Of a DNA stretch of 64,000 nucleotides, positions 38,343-47,249 are shown one piece after another. The notes beneath the pieces are model-generated. The model had not been told where the DNA came from, ran no database searches, and saw nothing but the letters and a program-made list of their open reading frames with translations. The stretch's first letter is position 1, and the number at the start of each line of letters is the position of its first letter. This DNA comes from Paracoccaceae bacterium (lineage in GTDB: Bacteria > Pseudomonadota > Alphaproteobacteria > Rhodobacterales > Rhodobacteraceae). The DNA lies in NCBI GenBank assembly GCA_902554885.1, contig CACDPV010000006.1:1-64000 (forward strand), written 5' to 3'. Made by a program: the position numbers and the translations under genes.

Positions 38343-38506
38343 AAATGGTAGATGAAATTAAAAATATTGATGTTGAGAGAGAAGAAATACCAACTCATGA
38401 TGCATTAGAGCTTACCAAGGGTGGAAAAGTTGCTACCATAACTTTAGCTGGTAAGCAGTATACACTGAGAATAACAAAAGCTGTTAAACTGATTCTGACA
38501 AAATGA
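38333..38506 (+). CDS. hemP: Hemin uptake protein HemP family
   Basis: A 57-residue protein whose C terminus, KQYTLRITKAVKLILTK, is the HemP signature (Y-x-L-R-x-T-x-x-x-K-L-I-L-T-K). HemP proteins occur in heme-uptake operons and are needed for heme use in some bacteria. I take the ATG at 38333, because GGGGA lies five bases upstream; a TTG at 38321 is in frame but lacks a site. It overlaps the preceding 50-codon frame by 10 bases and the following gene by four (ATGA). Confidence 0.85.
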   Translation: MALEMVDEIKNIDVEREEIPTHDALELTKGGKVATITLAGKQYTLRITKAVKLILTK

Positions 38507-38976
38507 GACCTTCTCAAATATCTCGTGGTGGGGCTCCGGTTGGGTTCTTATCGGAGCTTGATCCAATAGAATCTACTGCGATAACGTATTTGCGTTTGTG
38601 GTGCCAAAGTCTTGAGGCACAAGATGCGATTGCGAGAGATTTTGAAATAGTTTTTGGTCAGACCAGAGGAAAAGAAATAACAGACAGCTTTGAGGCTCTA
38701 TGTAAGTTATGTGTTGAGAATGGGCGTCGTCCACTGATGAGACATGGTTTGGAATGCAAATGTTTTGGTGCAGATGAATCTTGTTTTGCAAATTTTATAG
38801 GTTACGCATCTGAAGGAGCTCGTGAGGATGCGCTCATGATAGCAATGACCATCGTTCAACCTGAAAAAGCTCACATTTTGGCAGCTTTGGCAGAAGATTT
38901 TGGATTAGCGCTTAGAGATATTACATCAAAATGTCGCCTATCCGACTATCCACTTCATGGTCAAACTCTGCACTAG
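38503..38976 (+). CDS. Cysteine-rich protein of unknown function in the hemP operon
   Basis: A 157-residue protein without a signal peptide and with no domain I can name. It overlaps hemP by ATGA. The middle holds a cysteine cluster (ALCKLCVENGRRPLM, LECKCFGADESCF) with further cysteines at CQSLE and SKCRL, seven or so in all, suggesting metal or heme binding. The region ALMIAMTIVQPEKAHILAALAEDFGLALRDI is helical. Linked to hemP and facing a secreted DUF4856 protein, it may act in iron or heme handling; this is a guess from context. Confidence 0.7.
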   Translation: MRPSQISRGGAPVGFLSELDPIESTAITYLRLWCQSLEAQDAIARDFEIVFGQTRGKEITDSFEALCKLCVENGRRPLMRHGLECKCFGADESCFANFIGYASEGAREDALMIAMTIVQPEKAHILAALAEDFGLALRDITSKCRLSDYPLHGQTLH

Positions 38977-39003
38977 GTCTTAATTTATTTTTCTAATTTT
39001 AAG

Positions 39004-39507
39004 TTATTTGATACGGGTTGGAATCCCGGCTACTACCCAATACACTTGGTCTGAGACTGCTGCTATTTTTTGATTCATTAAGCCGGCACTGTCTCTAAAC
39101 TCTCTTGCTAAAGCATTATCTGGAACAATTCCTGTTCCAACCTCATTGCTGACTAAAACAATGTTCGACTGTGAATTTCTCAAGACATGAGTCAGTTCAT
39201 CAACTTTTTTTTCTAAGTCACTTTTTTTCAAAAGATGATTGGAAAGCCATAGGGTTAAGCAATCTATTAAAATCGGATTAGATTGTTCAATATTTTTAAT
39301 TTCTCTAGCTAAGTTCAACGGTGTCAAAAGTGTTGACCAATTTTTCCCGCGCCGTTCCTGATGTTTTTCAACCCTTTGAGCCATTTCTTCATCAAATACT
39401 TCGCAAGTTGCAATATAAGTTGCTTGTTTCCCAAACTTTAAAGTATGCATTTCTGCCAATTTGGATTTACCAGATCTTGCGCCACCTATAAAAAATGAAA
39501 TAGTCAT
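39004..39507 (-). CDS. cobU: Adenosylcobinamide kinase / guanylyltransferase
   Basis: CobU phosphorylates adenosylcobinamide and adds GMP, an early step of nucleotide-loop assembly in vitamin B12 synthesis or salvage. Motifs: P-loop GGARSGKS at residue 7, EKHQERR with the guanylated histidine, LIDCLTLWLSN and VSNEVGTGIVPDN. I place the start at the ATG at 39507 (MTISFFIGG), giving 167 residues as in known CobU; the frame is open 18 codons further. It is divergent from cobC-cobS. Confidence 0.93.
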   Translation of the reverse strand: MTISFFIGGARSGKSKLAEMHTLKFGKQATYIATCEVFDEEMAQRVEKHQERRGKNWSTLLTPLNLAREIKNIEQSNPILIDCLTLWLSNHLLKKSDLEKKVDELTHVLRNSQSNIVLVSNEVGTGIVPDNALAREFRDSAGLMNQKIAAVSDQVYWVVAGIPTRIK

Positions 39508-39555
39508 GGAGTGATGATAACCATAATTAATTTGGAAGTTTAATAGAAAAGTAAG

Positions 39556-40137
39556 TTGCAAATAAATTTAGGTAAAAAATTGATTTTTATACGGCATGCG
39601 CCAGTAGTCTCTGACGGCTTATTCTATGGTTCCAGGGATATAGAATGCAGGACCCCAACTAGTGCAGAAATAGAAAATATTAGAGAGCTATTACCAAATG
39701 AATTTAACTTGTTTGTAAGTAGTGCAGCTAGATGTGTGAAAACTGCTAGCCATTTATTTCCAAGGGTGCGGCCATTGAAGCTTGATGCTTTAAAGGAGCA
39801 AGATTTTGGAAGTTGGGAGGGTGTTCCTTTTGAAAAAATACCAAACATTGGATCACTTTCACTTGAAGAATTAGCTGATTATCGGCCAGTCGAAGGGGAA
39901 AGTTTTAATGAAATGAGCTTGCGTGTAAACGTTGTTATTGACGAAATTCTCGAGAAAACGGACTTTCAAGATCCCAGTATAATTGTTGCACACGCAGGTA
40001 CAATTCGTGCTGCAATTTCTAAACTTGTTGGTAAGTCAGCATTAAGTTTTCAATTCGATAACCTATCTCTAAGTGAGCTAATTTTTTTAAATGATGGAAT
40101 GGTTATTAACTATTTGAATAGAAGTATTATCCAGTAA
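39556..40137 (+). CDS. cobC: Histidine phosphatase, probable alpha-ribazole phosphatase
   Basis: A histidine-phosphatase-superfamily protein: catalytic RHA (FIRHAPV), a second arginine region (SSAARCVKTA), EQDFGSWEG and the late VAHAGTIRAA. Between cobU and cobS it most likely dephosphorylates alpha-ribazole phosphate or adenosylcobalamin phosphate. There is no ATG; TTG at 39556 or TTG at 39580 (AGGT six bases upstream, giving MIFIRHAPV) are possible starts, and the shorter fits family length better. The function is inferred from fold plus neighbours. Confidence 0.82.
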   Translation: MQINLGKKLIFIRHAPVVSDGLFYGSRDIECRTPTSAEIENIRELLPNEFNLFVSSAARCVKTASHLFPRVRPLKLDALKEQDFGSWEGVPFEKIPNIGSLSLEELADYRPVEGESFNEMSLRVNVVIDEILEKTDFQDPSIIVAHAGTIRAAISKLVGKSALSFQFDNLSLSELIFLNDGMVINYLNRSIIQ

Positions 40138-40177
40138 TGTAGAAGTAGTTTAACGTGATGAATTTGAAAGCCTTATT

Positions 40178-40951
40178 ATGAAACGCATGTATCGCCAAAG
40201 CCTTATAGTTGATTTCATAGCGGTTGTAATGCAGTTCACACGCGTTAAAATAAATTGGGCATATTTTTCTGATGACCCACCAGATTTAAAACGTGCCAGC
40301 TGGGCTTTTCCCCTTGCCGGGTGGTTAGTAGGTCTATTATCAGGCGGTCTAGGTCAAATCTTGATCATCGTGGGTTTACCTGTCCTATTAAGTTGCACCC
40401 TAGCAACTGCGTTTTGCATCTATCTTAGTGGTGCTTATCACGAAGACGGTTTGGCAGATATGGCAGACGGGTTTGGCGCAGGTGGTGATGAAGAGAAAAT
40501 CAGTGATATTATTCATGACAGTAGGCTAGGTACGTACGGCGTTTCCGCTTTATCTCTAGCGATTATTGTTCGAATACTTTTAATCTCAAGTTTAGTAGAA
40601 AATGATTTTTGGATTTTTTTAATCATGGGTGCAAGCTTGGCAGTTGGAAAAGGCTTCATTATGATAAATCGCCGTATTTTCCCGATTTCAGAATTTGCAG
40701 GTCGAGCGGCAGTGACTTTTCTAGGAAATAATATTCGCCAAGTAATTTGCTTGCTAATTTGGTTTCTGCCCTGTTTGTTAATTTTTTCGCCACTGCAACT
40801 GGCATCGGGTTTTATCCTCAGCCTGCTGGTATCTTTGTGGTGCGGGTTTAAGGCGAAACATTATCTCGGGGGTATTACCGGCGATATTCTAGGTGCAACG
40901 GCCTTTTTGACCGAATTAGCCTTTTTGCTGGGTGTTTTATTGATGATCTAG
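40178..40951 (+). CDS. cobS: Adenosylcobinamide-GDP ribazoletransferase
   Basis: CobS joins adenosylcobinamide-GDP to alpha-ribazole, the last ring-closing step of B12 nucleotide-loop assembly. The 257-residue membrane protein has FTRVKINW and FPLAGWLVG at the N terminus, the acidic catalytic motif YHEDGLADMADGFG, and a C-terminal GGITGDILGAT, with six or so hydrophobic helices. It follows cobC by 40 bases. No cobT is in this window. Confidence 0.93.
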   Translation: MKRMYRQSLIVDFIAVVMQFTRVKINWAYFSDDPPDLKRASWAFPLAGWLVGLLSGGLGQILIIVGLPVLLSCTLATAFCIYLSGAYHEDGLADMADGFGAGGDEEKISDIIHDSRLGTYGVSALSLAIIVRILLISSLVENDFWIFLIMGASLAVGKGFIMINRRIFPISEFAGRAAVTFLGNNIRQVICLLIWFLPCLLIFSPLQLASGFILSLLVSLWCGFKAKHYLGGITGDILGATAFLTELAFLLGVLLMI

Positions 40952-40983
40952 CCTTTTGTTTTGGCTTTTAGCCGTTCTCTTTG

Positions 40984-41994
40984 TTAGCCGTCAAAGTCAA
41001 CGATTTCCGTAAGCTCTAAAGCTTTTTTTCTTAACTTTGCCAGTGTCATTAAGTTAACCTTATCTGCGTCAAAGTCTCCCCAGCTTTTAACCAAATCATC
41101 TACTTGGGTTCCTGGGGCTATTGGATACTCAAAGTTAGCGGTTGCATAAATTTGTTGTGCTTCGCCAGAGCTGAGAAATTCCATAAGTCTTAGTGCATTT
41201 TCCTTATTTGGAGAAAATTTTGCCATTCCTATGCCAGAAACATTTACATGAGTTCCACCATCTTCAAACGTTGGGAATACTATACTGACGCTATTTGCCC
41301 AATCAGTTTGCTCTGGGTCCTTAAGCATTTTCCCCATGTAGTAAGTATTTCCAATGGAAAGATCACATTCTCCCGCCCATATCGCTTTAACCTGTGCTCT
41401 GTCATTTCCCTGCGGTTTTCGGGCAAGGTTTTGCTTTAACCCTCTAAGCCAGTCTAACGCATATTCTTCTCCATGATGATGAATTATCGCCGAGGTTAGT
41501 GCCAAATTATATGCATTTAGACCTGAACGGATACAAATTTTACCCTTCCACTTTGGATCTGCTAATTCCTCATATTTAAGGATATCTCCATTTTTCACAC
41601 GATCATTACTAGCATAGATAATTCTAGCGCGAGTTGTTAGTCCAAACCAGTGGCCGGCTGGGTCTCTGTATTTATTCGGAACATTTGTAGACAGCACGTC
41701 GCTAGTCACTTGTTGTGTAAGTCCAGCATCAACTAATGCTGATAATCTAGAAATATCAACGGTTAGCACAATATCAGCAGGGCTTCGCTTTCCCTCTGCT
41801 TTCATTCTCTCTATCATGCCTTTTCTTAGGTAAACTATGTTAACTTTTACACCTGTTTTATCGGTAAAAGCATTTGTCAAAGGTTCAATCAAGAAGGGCT
41901 GCCGATATGAATAAACATTCACTTCAGACGCCGATAAATATGAACCAAACAATATTGAGACTAAGAAAAATGTGATATAAGAAATTTTTTTCAT
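40984..41994 (-). CDS. Ferric iron ABC transporter substrate-binding protein (FbpA/FutA type)
   Basis: A 336-residue periplasmic Fe(3+)-binding protein. The signal peptide (about 22 residues, MKKISYITFFLVSILFGSYL, cleaved after LSA) precedes VNVYSYRQPFLIEPL. Later features are LRKGMIERMKAEG, SPADIVLTVDISRL, KGKICIRSG, GNTYYMGKML, and the tyrosine pair in IGNTYY that fits the iron-binding tyrosines. No permease or ATPase gene is next to it; the flanks are cobS (convergent) and an oxygenase (divergent). The other components must be elsewhere. Confidence 0.9.
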   Translation of the reverse strand: MKKISYITFFLVSILFGSYLSASEVNVYSYRQPFLIEPLTNAFTDKTGVKVNIVYLRKGMIERMKAEGKRSPADIVLTVDISRLSALVDAGLTQQVTSDVLSTNVPNKYRDPAGHWFGLTTRARIIYASNDRVKNGDILKYEELADPKWKGKICIRSGLNAYNLALTSAIIHHHGEEYALDWLRGLKQNLARKPQGNDRAQVKAIWAGECDLSIGNTYYMGKMLKDPEQTDWANSVSIVFPTFEDGGTHVNVSGIGMAKFSPNKENALRLMEFLSSGEAQQIYATANFEYPIAPGTQVDDLVKSWGDFDADKVNLMTLAKLRKKALELTEIVDFDG

Positions 41995-42050
41995 GTAATT
42001 TATCCATGCAAGTTAGAAGTTCAAATAAATAATTCTGAGTAAATTTGTCA

Positions 42051-42070
42051 AGATAAAAGATATTTTATCT
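42051..42070. promoter_or_regulatory. Palindrome upstream of the iron-binding protein gene
   Basis: AGATAAAA, four bases, TTTTATCT form a perfect 8-bp-arm inverted repeat 57 bases upstream of the iron-binding protein start, in a 215-base gap with the divergent oxygenase gene. An iron-responsive operator is plausible by position; no known Fur or RirA consensus was matched. Nothing else is seen in this gap. Confidence 0.35.
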
Positions 42071-42209
42071 ATGCGACATTTTCCGCTTATCAGTTTTTAG
42101 AATTTGCGTGCACTTATAAATTATTAATATTAGAATGTTGGTTACAAGAAATTTGTAATCCTATATTTGCATTCAGGGATCGTTTTGTTTTTACATGGAA
42201 TAAAACAAT

Positions 42210-43001
42210 ATGGAAAATATAATGGAATTAAGTGAGATCATTAATCAAAAAGTCTATAACTTATTAGATACTGATTTCGTCCAAAAATGTAAAATAGATT
42301 TAGACCAAAATGGTGTTTTGACCCTATCGAACTTTTTGAACGCCAATACCTTGAAAGAGCTTGTTGTGGAAGCCGAAGATGCTGCCTCACAGGCTTACTT
42401 CACTAATTCCACACACAATGTTTACTTAACAAAAATTGATGATGGGTTTGGTTTAGATCACGTCATTAATAAACAACTGGTCTCATCAAAAGGTTGTATT
42501 TGTACTGACCAAATAAAATTGACTTCAAAGCTTAAAACACTCTACAGCTCAAATACATTCAAAAGCTTCATTGCGGCAGTAGTAGGTGAAACATCTTTAT
42601 TTCCGTACGACGATCCATTGTCCTCAATAAATGTCCACTATGCCGGCGAAGGCCAGGAACTGAATTGGCATTTTGATAATTCAGAGTTTGCAATAACTCT
42701 TTTATTACAGAGTCCCATTGGTGGAGGTGAATTTCAATATTTGAAAGACTTTCGAAATGCGGATAAAAATGAGATGAATTTTGAGGGTGTGGATAAATTA
42801 CTCGCTGGGTCGATTGCTCCTAGAATTTTGACTATGAAACCTGGAACGTTAGTCTTGTTTAGAGGGCGAAACTCAATTCATAGGGTTACACCGACTATCG
42901 GTGACACAAAAAGAATACTGGTAGTTTTGGCTTATAATTCCGAGCCGGGAATTGCATTATCAGAAAGTGCACGTAAGACATTTTATGGACGTCTAAGCTA
43001 A
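42210..43001 (+). CDS. 2-oxoglutarate/Fe(II)-dependent oxygenase, ArpA/HalD-like
   Basis: A 263-residue cupin-fold oxygenase. The iron triad is visible as H154 and D156 in LNWHFDNSEF and H224 in NSIHRVTP, with a 2OG-contacting arginine just after (R225 or R234). The Asp at 156 argues for a hydroxylase; the related BesD/HalD halogenases have a small residue there. GGGEF and GTLVLFRGR are family marks. Start at 42210 or 42222, neither with a clear ribosome binding site. It faces the iron-binding protein gene; an amino-acid or peptide substrate is likely, not known. Confidence 0.82.
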   Translation: MENIMELSEIINQKVYNLLDTDFVQKCKIDLDQNGVLTLSNFLNANTLKELVVEAEDAASQAYFTNSTHNVYLTKIDDGFGLDHVINKQLVSSKGCICTDQIKLTSKLKTLYSSNTFKSFIAAVVGETSLFPYDDPLSSINVHYAGEGQELNWHFDNSEFAITLLLQSPIGGGEFQYLKDFRNADKNEMNFEGVDKLLAGSIAPRILTMKPGTLVLFRGRNSIHRVTPTIGDTKRILVVLAYNSEPGIALSESARKTFYGRLS

Positions 43002-43160
43002 ATAATCTGGAAATTCTACTAACGATTATTTGTAATTATTGACTTCGTATTTTCTACTAAGGTCGTTTTGTCGATGATGCCTTTATTATTTTTATACTGA
43101 TGAAAATTACTTAAATTTTTTGTCGAACTTAATATAAAACACATTGCTTTTAAGAGAATT

Positions 43161-43583
43161 TTATTCAGTGTACCTATCCCAAACGTCATATTTTGGCCAA
43201 AATTTGCACTTAGTATTCTTAGTCATAGTCGTTGCAAAATCAACTTCCTCTATACGACAATACCCTACTAATCTTTTGTAGCTCATTGCTCCTGTTAAAT
43301 CACAGATAACTTTTGAATTCTTAAATTGTAATGCGAACCTGGAGGCAGCCTTGCCCTCTTCTGTATCATTCTCGGGGCAATCTAGAGCCGCAATACGAAT
43401 AGGAATATCGCCAACCTCAATTGTGTCGCCATCTCTGATATGAGAAATTACGCCTGACAGGGTGGAATGCTCGAACGCTTCCGCGCGTGTTATTTCTGCG
43501 GCAAAGAATGTTATTAAAAAGATCTTAAGATAAAAGATCCGAATAATGGAGCTTATCCAATAGCCTGCAGAAAGTATGATAAT
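43161..43583 (-). CDS. Staphylococcal-nuclease-like protein lacking a standard start codon
   Basis: Translating - from the metG stop gives an open frame of about 140 codons in the metG frame, ending TAA at 43161. It encodes a hydrophobic leader (IFYLKIFLITFFAAEITRAEA) and a nuclease domain: HIRDGDTIEVGDIPIRIAALDCPEND, EEGKAASRFA and YKRLVGYC, which carry the counterparts of the SNase catalytic Arg, Glu and Arg. There is no in-frame ATG, GTG or TTG before the domain. ATT at 43583-43581, directly after the metG TAA and five bases after GGGAG, is a possible rare start. Alternatively the start codon was lost and the gene is decaying. Confidence 0.62.
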   Translation of the reverse strand: MIILSAGYWISSIIRIFYLKIFLITFFAAEITRAEAFEHSTLSGVISHIRDGDTIEVGDIPIRIAALDCPENDTEEGKAASRFALQFKNSKVICDLTGAMSYKRLVGYCRIEEVDFATTMTKNTKCKFWPKYDVWDRYTE

Positions 43584-45305
43584 TTAATCTCCCTTTGAGC
43601 GACTTCCTGAAAATTGGGACTGCCAATTTTCACATTCTTCATCACTTATTTTTTGGAATAATACCTCTGGTACAATGAATTTAGAACCAGCTGCCAATTT
43701 GTTTAATGCTTCTTCTAAATTTTCTGGCCAGCCCCAGTCATCACATTGCATCGCAGTCATAAGCTTTTCTGCTGCATTTGGGATAAATGGTTTTGATAAA
43801 ATAGCATAAATTCGAATTAAGTTGAGTGCTAATCGAATTTGCGCAGCTGCTTTGTTTTCATCTTCTTTATACACCGACCATGGTGCTGCTAATTGAAGGT
43901 ATTCATTTCCCAAGGCCCAAATAGAGCGCAGCTCAGATGCCGCCTTGCGGATTTCGATGGTCTCCATATATTTTTCATAGGCCTGAATCTGAGCTGTTAA
44001 ATTTTCAATAAGGCTATGTTCGGCTGGTCCATAGTCACCGCCTGAAGGTATTTCTTCGCCAAATCTGGATCTACAAAATTTAGTAACTCGGCTTACAAAG
44101 TTTCCAAACACGTCTGCTAGATCTTTGTTAATGCTGCCCTGAAAATTATCCCAAGTAAATTCAGTGTCAGAACTTTCAGGTGCATGACTTAAAAGCCACC
44201 ACCGCCAATAATCTGCCGGAAGAATGTCAAGAGCATCATCCATGAACACGCCTCGACCTCTCGACGTAGAAAATTGACCACCGTCATAATTTAAATAATT
44301 GAAGGACTTTATATAATCTACTAACTTCCAAGGTTCCCCGGAACCTAAGATTGTAGCAGGGAACGAAAGGGTGTGAAACGGAACATTATCCTTACCCATG
44401 AATTGGGTATAAGTCACATTATCTGCTCCTTTATCGGTTAGCCACCAGCTCTCCCAGTGCTTGCCTTTTCCTGAATTTACCCATTCTTGGGCACAAGCAA
44501 TGTATTCTATTGGAGCATCAAACCAAACGTAAAAAACCTTCTCTTCCATCCCAGGCCAGGCGTCATCACCTTTTTTAACAGGTATGCCCCAGTCGAGGTC
44601 TCGTGTAATCCCACGGTCTTGTAACCCATCTCCATCATTTAACCATTTCTTGGCAATAGATGTTGTTAGAATGGGCCAGTCTGTCTTGCTATCAATCCAA
44701 TCCTCCAATTTTTTCTTCATATTAGACTGACAAAGATATAAATGTTTTGTTTCTCGCCGCTCCAGTTCGCTTGCCCCTGAAATCGAAGATCGCGGGTTTA
44801 TTAGATCTGTCGGATCTAATTGCTTTGTGCAATTATCACATTGATCGCCTCTGGCGTCCTCGAAGCCACATTCGGGGCAGGTTCCCTCGATATAGCGATC
44901 AGGTAAAAACCGCTTGTCAACATGAGAATATATTTGGGTCTCTCTAACTTCATTTATTAACCCTGCTGCTTCTAGTTGACCTGCGAAGTGCTGAGTTAAT
45001 TTGTGGTTCTCGCGACTCGAAGATCTTCCAAAATGATCGAAAGATAGGCAAAAGTCCTTTGCCAATTTAGCTTGCACTTCGTGCATTTCCTTGCAGTAAT
45101 CTGATATATTTTGGCCTGCTTTCGCTGCTGCTAATTCGGCCGGAGTCCCATGTTCATCCGTCGCACAAAGAAATAATACTTCATTACCGCGTCCACGCTG
45201 ATATCTCGCATATAAATCAGCTGGTAGTTGACTACCTATAAGATTACCAAGGTGTTTTACGCCATTTATGTATGGTATTGCCGAGGTGATGAGGTGACGC
45301 TGCAT
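43584..45305 (-). CDS. metG: Methionyl-tRNA synthetase
   Basis: The 573-residue enzyme charges tRNA-Met. It has the class I HIGH equivalent ([12 protein letters not shown]), a zinc knuckle [17 protein letters not shown], the acceptor-binding [14 protein letters not shown], and a KMSKS-loop variant reading [11 protein letters not shown]. It lacks the C-terminal tRNA-binding extension found in longer bacterial MetG, ending near the anticodon-binding helical domain. The frame of the following SNase-like gene begins right after its stop. Identification is certain; the QFSTS variant is noted separately. Confidence 0.96.
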   Translation of the reverse strand: MQRHLITSAIPYINGVKHLGNLIGSQLPADLYARYQRGRGNEVLFLCATDEHGTPAELAAAKAGQNISDYCKEMHEVQAKLAKDFCLSFDHFGRSSSRENHKLTQHFAGQLEAAGLINEVRETQIYSHVDKRFLPDRYIEGTCPECGFEDARGDQCDNCTKQLDPTDLINPRSSISGASELERRETKHLYLCQSNMKKKLEDWIDSKTDWPILTTSIAKKWLNDGDGLQDRGITRDLDWGIPVKKGDDAWPGMEEKVFYVWFDAPIEYIACAQEWVNSGKGKHWESWWLTDKGADNVTYTQFMGKDNVPFHTLSFPATILGSGEPWKLVDYIKSFNYLNYDGGQFSTSRGRGVFMDDALDILPADYWRWWLLSHAPESSDTEFTWDNFQGSINKDLADVFGNFVSRVTKFCRSRFGEEIPSGGDYGPAEHSLIENLTAQIQAYEKYMETIEIRKAASELRSIWALGNEYLQLAAPWSVYKEDENKAAAQIRLALNLIRIYAILSKPFIPNAAEKLMTAMQCDDWGWPENLEEALNKLAAGSKFIVPEVLFQKISDEECENWQSQFSGSRSKGD

Positions 45306-45461
45306 AGTAGGCCCGTTGTTTTATAATCGTTTAGCTTATGTCGATGAGATTTGGAAGGTACTTAGCCAATTCAATTTAGCAAAAGTCAGATTGTATCAGC
45401 TCTCATTGTAAGTACTGTGCTAATTATTATGCCGACCTCACTGCTCATTGATTAGCTCATT

Positions 45462-46073
45462 TCACGTAGGTAATGATATTTCAAGTTTGTTTCTAATTCC
45501 TGTTAGGAAAAATTTTTTTTCTGGCACTAGGCGTGCACGCGTTAAATCTAGTTTCCATTGATACGGTGTATTTGTATGGTTAGGTCTAATATACCAACGC
45601 GTTTCAACGCCTAAAGCGCCTCCATCCTTTGGTGTTAGCATCAATGGCAATGGAGCAATCTTTGATGATTTGCAACTTTTAGCTGCCAAGTGCATCCGCC
45701 TAATTTGTGTGAGGGTAGGGATTTGTTCTAGCTCTGCTATGATTAGTGGCGGTATGCCGATCCTGAGACTTTCTTCTATGCACCATAGTGTATTTTTAAA
45801 AGATGGGGAATTAATAAATATAAAACGATATGGGTTAACCCATTTTGAGACTCCATTTGGATTAACTATATGCTTAGAATATGCAGGACGTATCCATAAT
45901 ATTGGGCCTTTGCACCTTTGAGCTAAAAAGAATGGAAAAAACAATTTAGCTGGTCCATAGCACTCATGTACGCGCCCATGTTCCAGCCCTATATTCTCAT
46001 AGATTGGAATTTTAGGTTGGCTTATGGTGTTGCCATTTATCAAAAGACTCAGGTTCATAATCAAAAATATCAT
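45462..46073 (-). CDS. ImuA-family protein
   Basis: A 203-residue protein like the short ImuA-type proteins of Rhodobacterales: LEHGRVHECYGPAKLFFPFFLAQ, GPILWIRPAY, LWCIEESLRIG, IRRMHLAAKSC, LPLMLTPKDGGALGVETRWYI and WKLDLTRAR. ImuA belongs to the RecA/SulA-like group and usually accompanies imuB and dnaE2 in damage-induced mutagenesis; neither is nearby, so this copy is an orphan. The start could be 46073 or 46058; neither has a clear site. Walker A is not recognisable. Confidence 0.65.
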   Translation of the reverse strand: MIFLIMNLSLLINGNTISQPKIPIYENIGLEHGRVHECYGPAKLFFPFFLAQRCKGPILWIRPAYSKHIVNPNGVSKWVNPYRFIFINSPSFKNTLWCIEESLRIGIPPLIIAELEQIPTLTQIRRMHLAAKSCKSSKIAPLPLMLTPKDGGALGVETRWYIRPNHTNTPYQWKLDLTRARLVPEKKFFLTGIRNKLEISLPT

Positions 46074-46159
46074 GTTCTTGTTTTGTTCTCAAATAGTTTC
46101 TTGTGTTTGGTAATATTTTGTCTAGGACTTAAAATGAGTATTTACCGGGAGAAATCAGT

Positions 46160-47206
46160 ATGAAAATGTTCGAGCTAGGACAAACTGGGCTAAAAGTTTC
46201 TGAATTATGTTTAGGGACAATGACTTATGGCACACAAACATCTGAGGAGGATGCTCATCGGCAAATTGATTTATGCTTATCAAATAATATAAACTTCATA
46301 GACACTGCTGAAATGTACCCAGTAAATCCAATTTCGGCTGAAACCGTTGGACGTTCAGAAGAAATAATTGGTAGCTGGATATCTACAAATAAAACCCGTC
46401 GGTCGGATTTTATACTAGCTACTAAGCATTCTGGGAAGGGTCTCTCGCATGTACGAAATGGTGCACCGATAACAAAAGATACTATTCAGAATGCGGTTGA
46501 AGGCAGTTTAAAAAGGCTTAAAACCGACTATATTGATTTATATCAATTTCATTGGCCCAATCGGGGTTCATATATGTTTCGCCAGAACTGGAAATATGAT
46601 CCATCCAGGCAAGATAAAAAAAGAACCTTAGAAAACATGTATGAATGTTTGGTTATTCTTCAAAAGCAAGTAGATAAGGGCAATATTAGATATTTTGGCC
46701 TATCGAATGAAAGTGCTTGGGGGACCGCTAATTGGTTAAAATTATCCGAGCAACATAACTTACCAAGAGTAGCAACTATTCAAAATGAATATTCTTTATT
46801 GTGCAGACTATACGATACTGATTTAGCGGAATTAAGTGTTAATGAGGGGGTTGGGTTAATGGCTTTTTCTCCATTAGCAGCTGGTCTGTTAACAGGTAAA
46901 TATTTAGACGGGAACCTACCAGAAAACTCGCGGAAATTAATAAATCAAGATTTGGGAGGAAGAGATAATCCTAGATCCGAAATGGCAGTTAGATCATACT
47001 TGAAGATAGCTAAAGAGTTTGGGTTAAACCCCATACATCTTGCTTTGGCCTGGTGCAGAACCAGACCATTTATGTGTTCTTCTATTTTTGGAGCAACATC
47101 AGTTGACCAGCTTCCAGTTATTTTAGAGGCAGGTAATATTGAATTGAGCCAAGATTGCATCGATTTGATAAATGAAACCCATAAACTCAACCCAATGCCT
47201 TATTGA
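46160..47206 (+). CDS. Aldo/keto reductase (Tas/YghZ-like)
   Basis: A 348-residue NADPH-dependent aldo/keto reductase. The TIM-barrel tetrad is in place: D in NFIDTAEMYP, Y in AEMY, K in ILATKHSG, H in YQFHWPNR; GLSNESAWG and FSPLAAGLLTGKYL are typical of the Tas branch. GGGAG precedes the ATG. It is divergent from the ImuA-like gene and is followed by an EamA transporter 43 bases on. Physiological aldehyde or ketone substrate unknown. Confidence 0.9.
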   Translation: MKMFELGQTGLKVSELCLGTMTYGTQTSEEDAHRQIDLCLSNNINFIDTAEMYPVNPISAETVGRSEEIIGSWISTNKTRRSDFILATKHSGKGLSHVRNGAPITKDTIQNAVEGSLKRLKTDYIDLYQFHWPNRGSYMFRQNWKYDPSRQDKKRTLENMYECLVILQKQVDKGNIRYFGLSNESAWGTANWLKLSEQHNLPRVATIQNEYSLLCRLYDTDLAELSVNEGVGLMAFSPLAAGLLTGKYLDGNLPENSRKLINQDLGGRDNPRSEMAVRSYLKIAKEFGLNPIHLALAWCRTRPFMCSSIFGATSVDQLPVILEAGNIELSQDCIDLINETHKLNPMPY

Positions 47207-47249
47207 GTATCTGGGAACTTAAAAGTTGGAAATTCGGTAGTTATAGCAA

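Noticed and set aside
42210-43001. Reading the oxygenase as a halogenase (HalD/BesD)
   Set aside because: The iron motif keeps the Asp (HFD), whereas halogenases need a small residue there, so hydroxylase activity is more likely.
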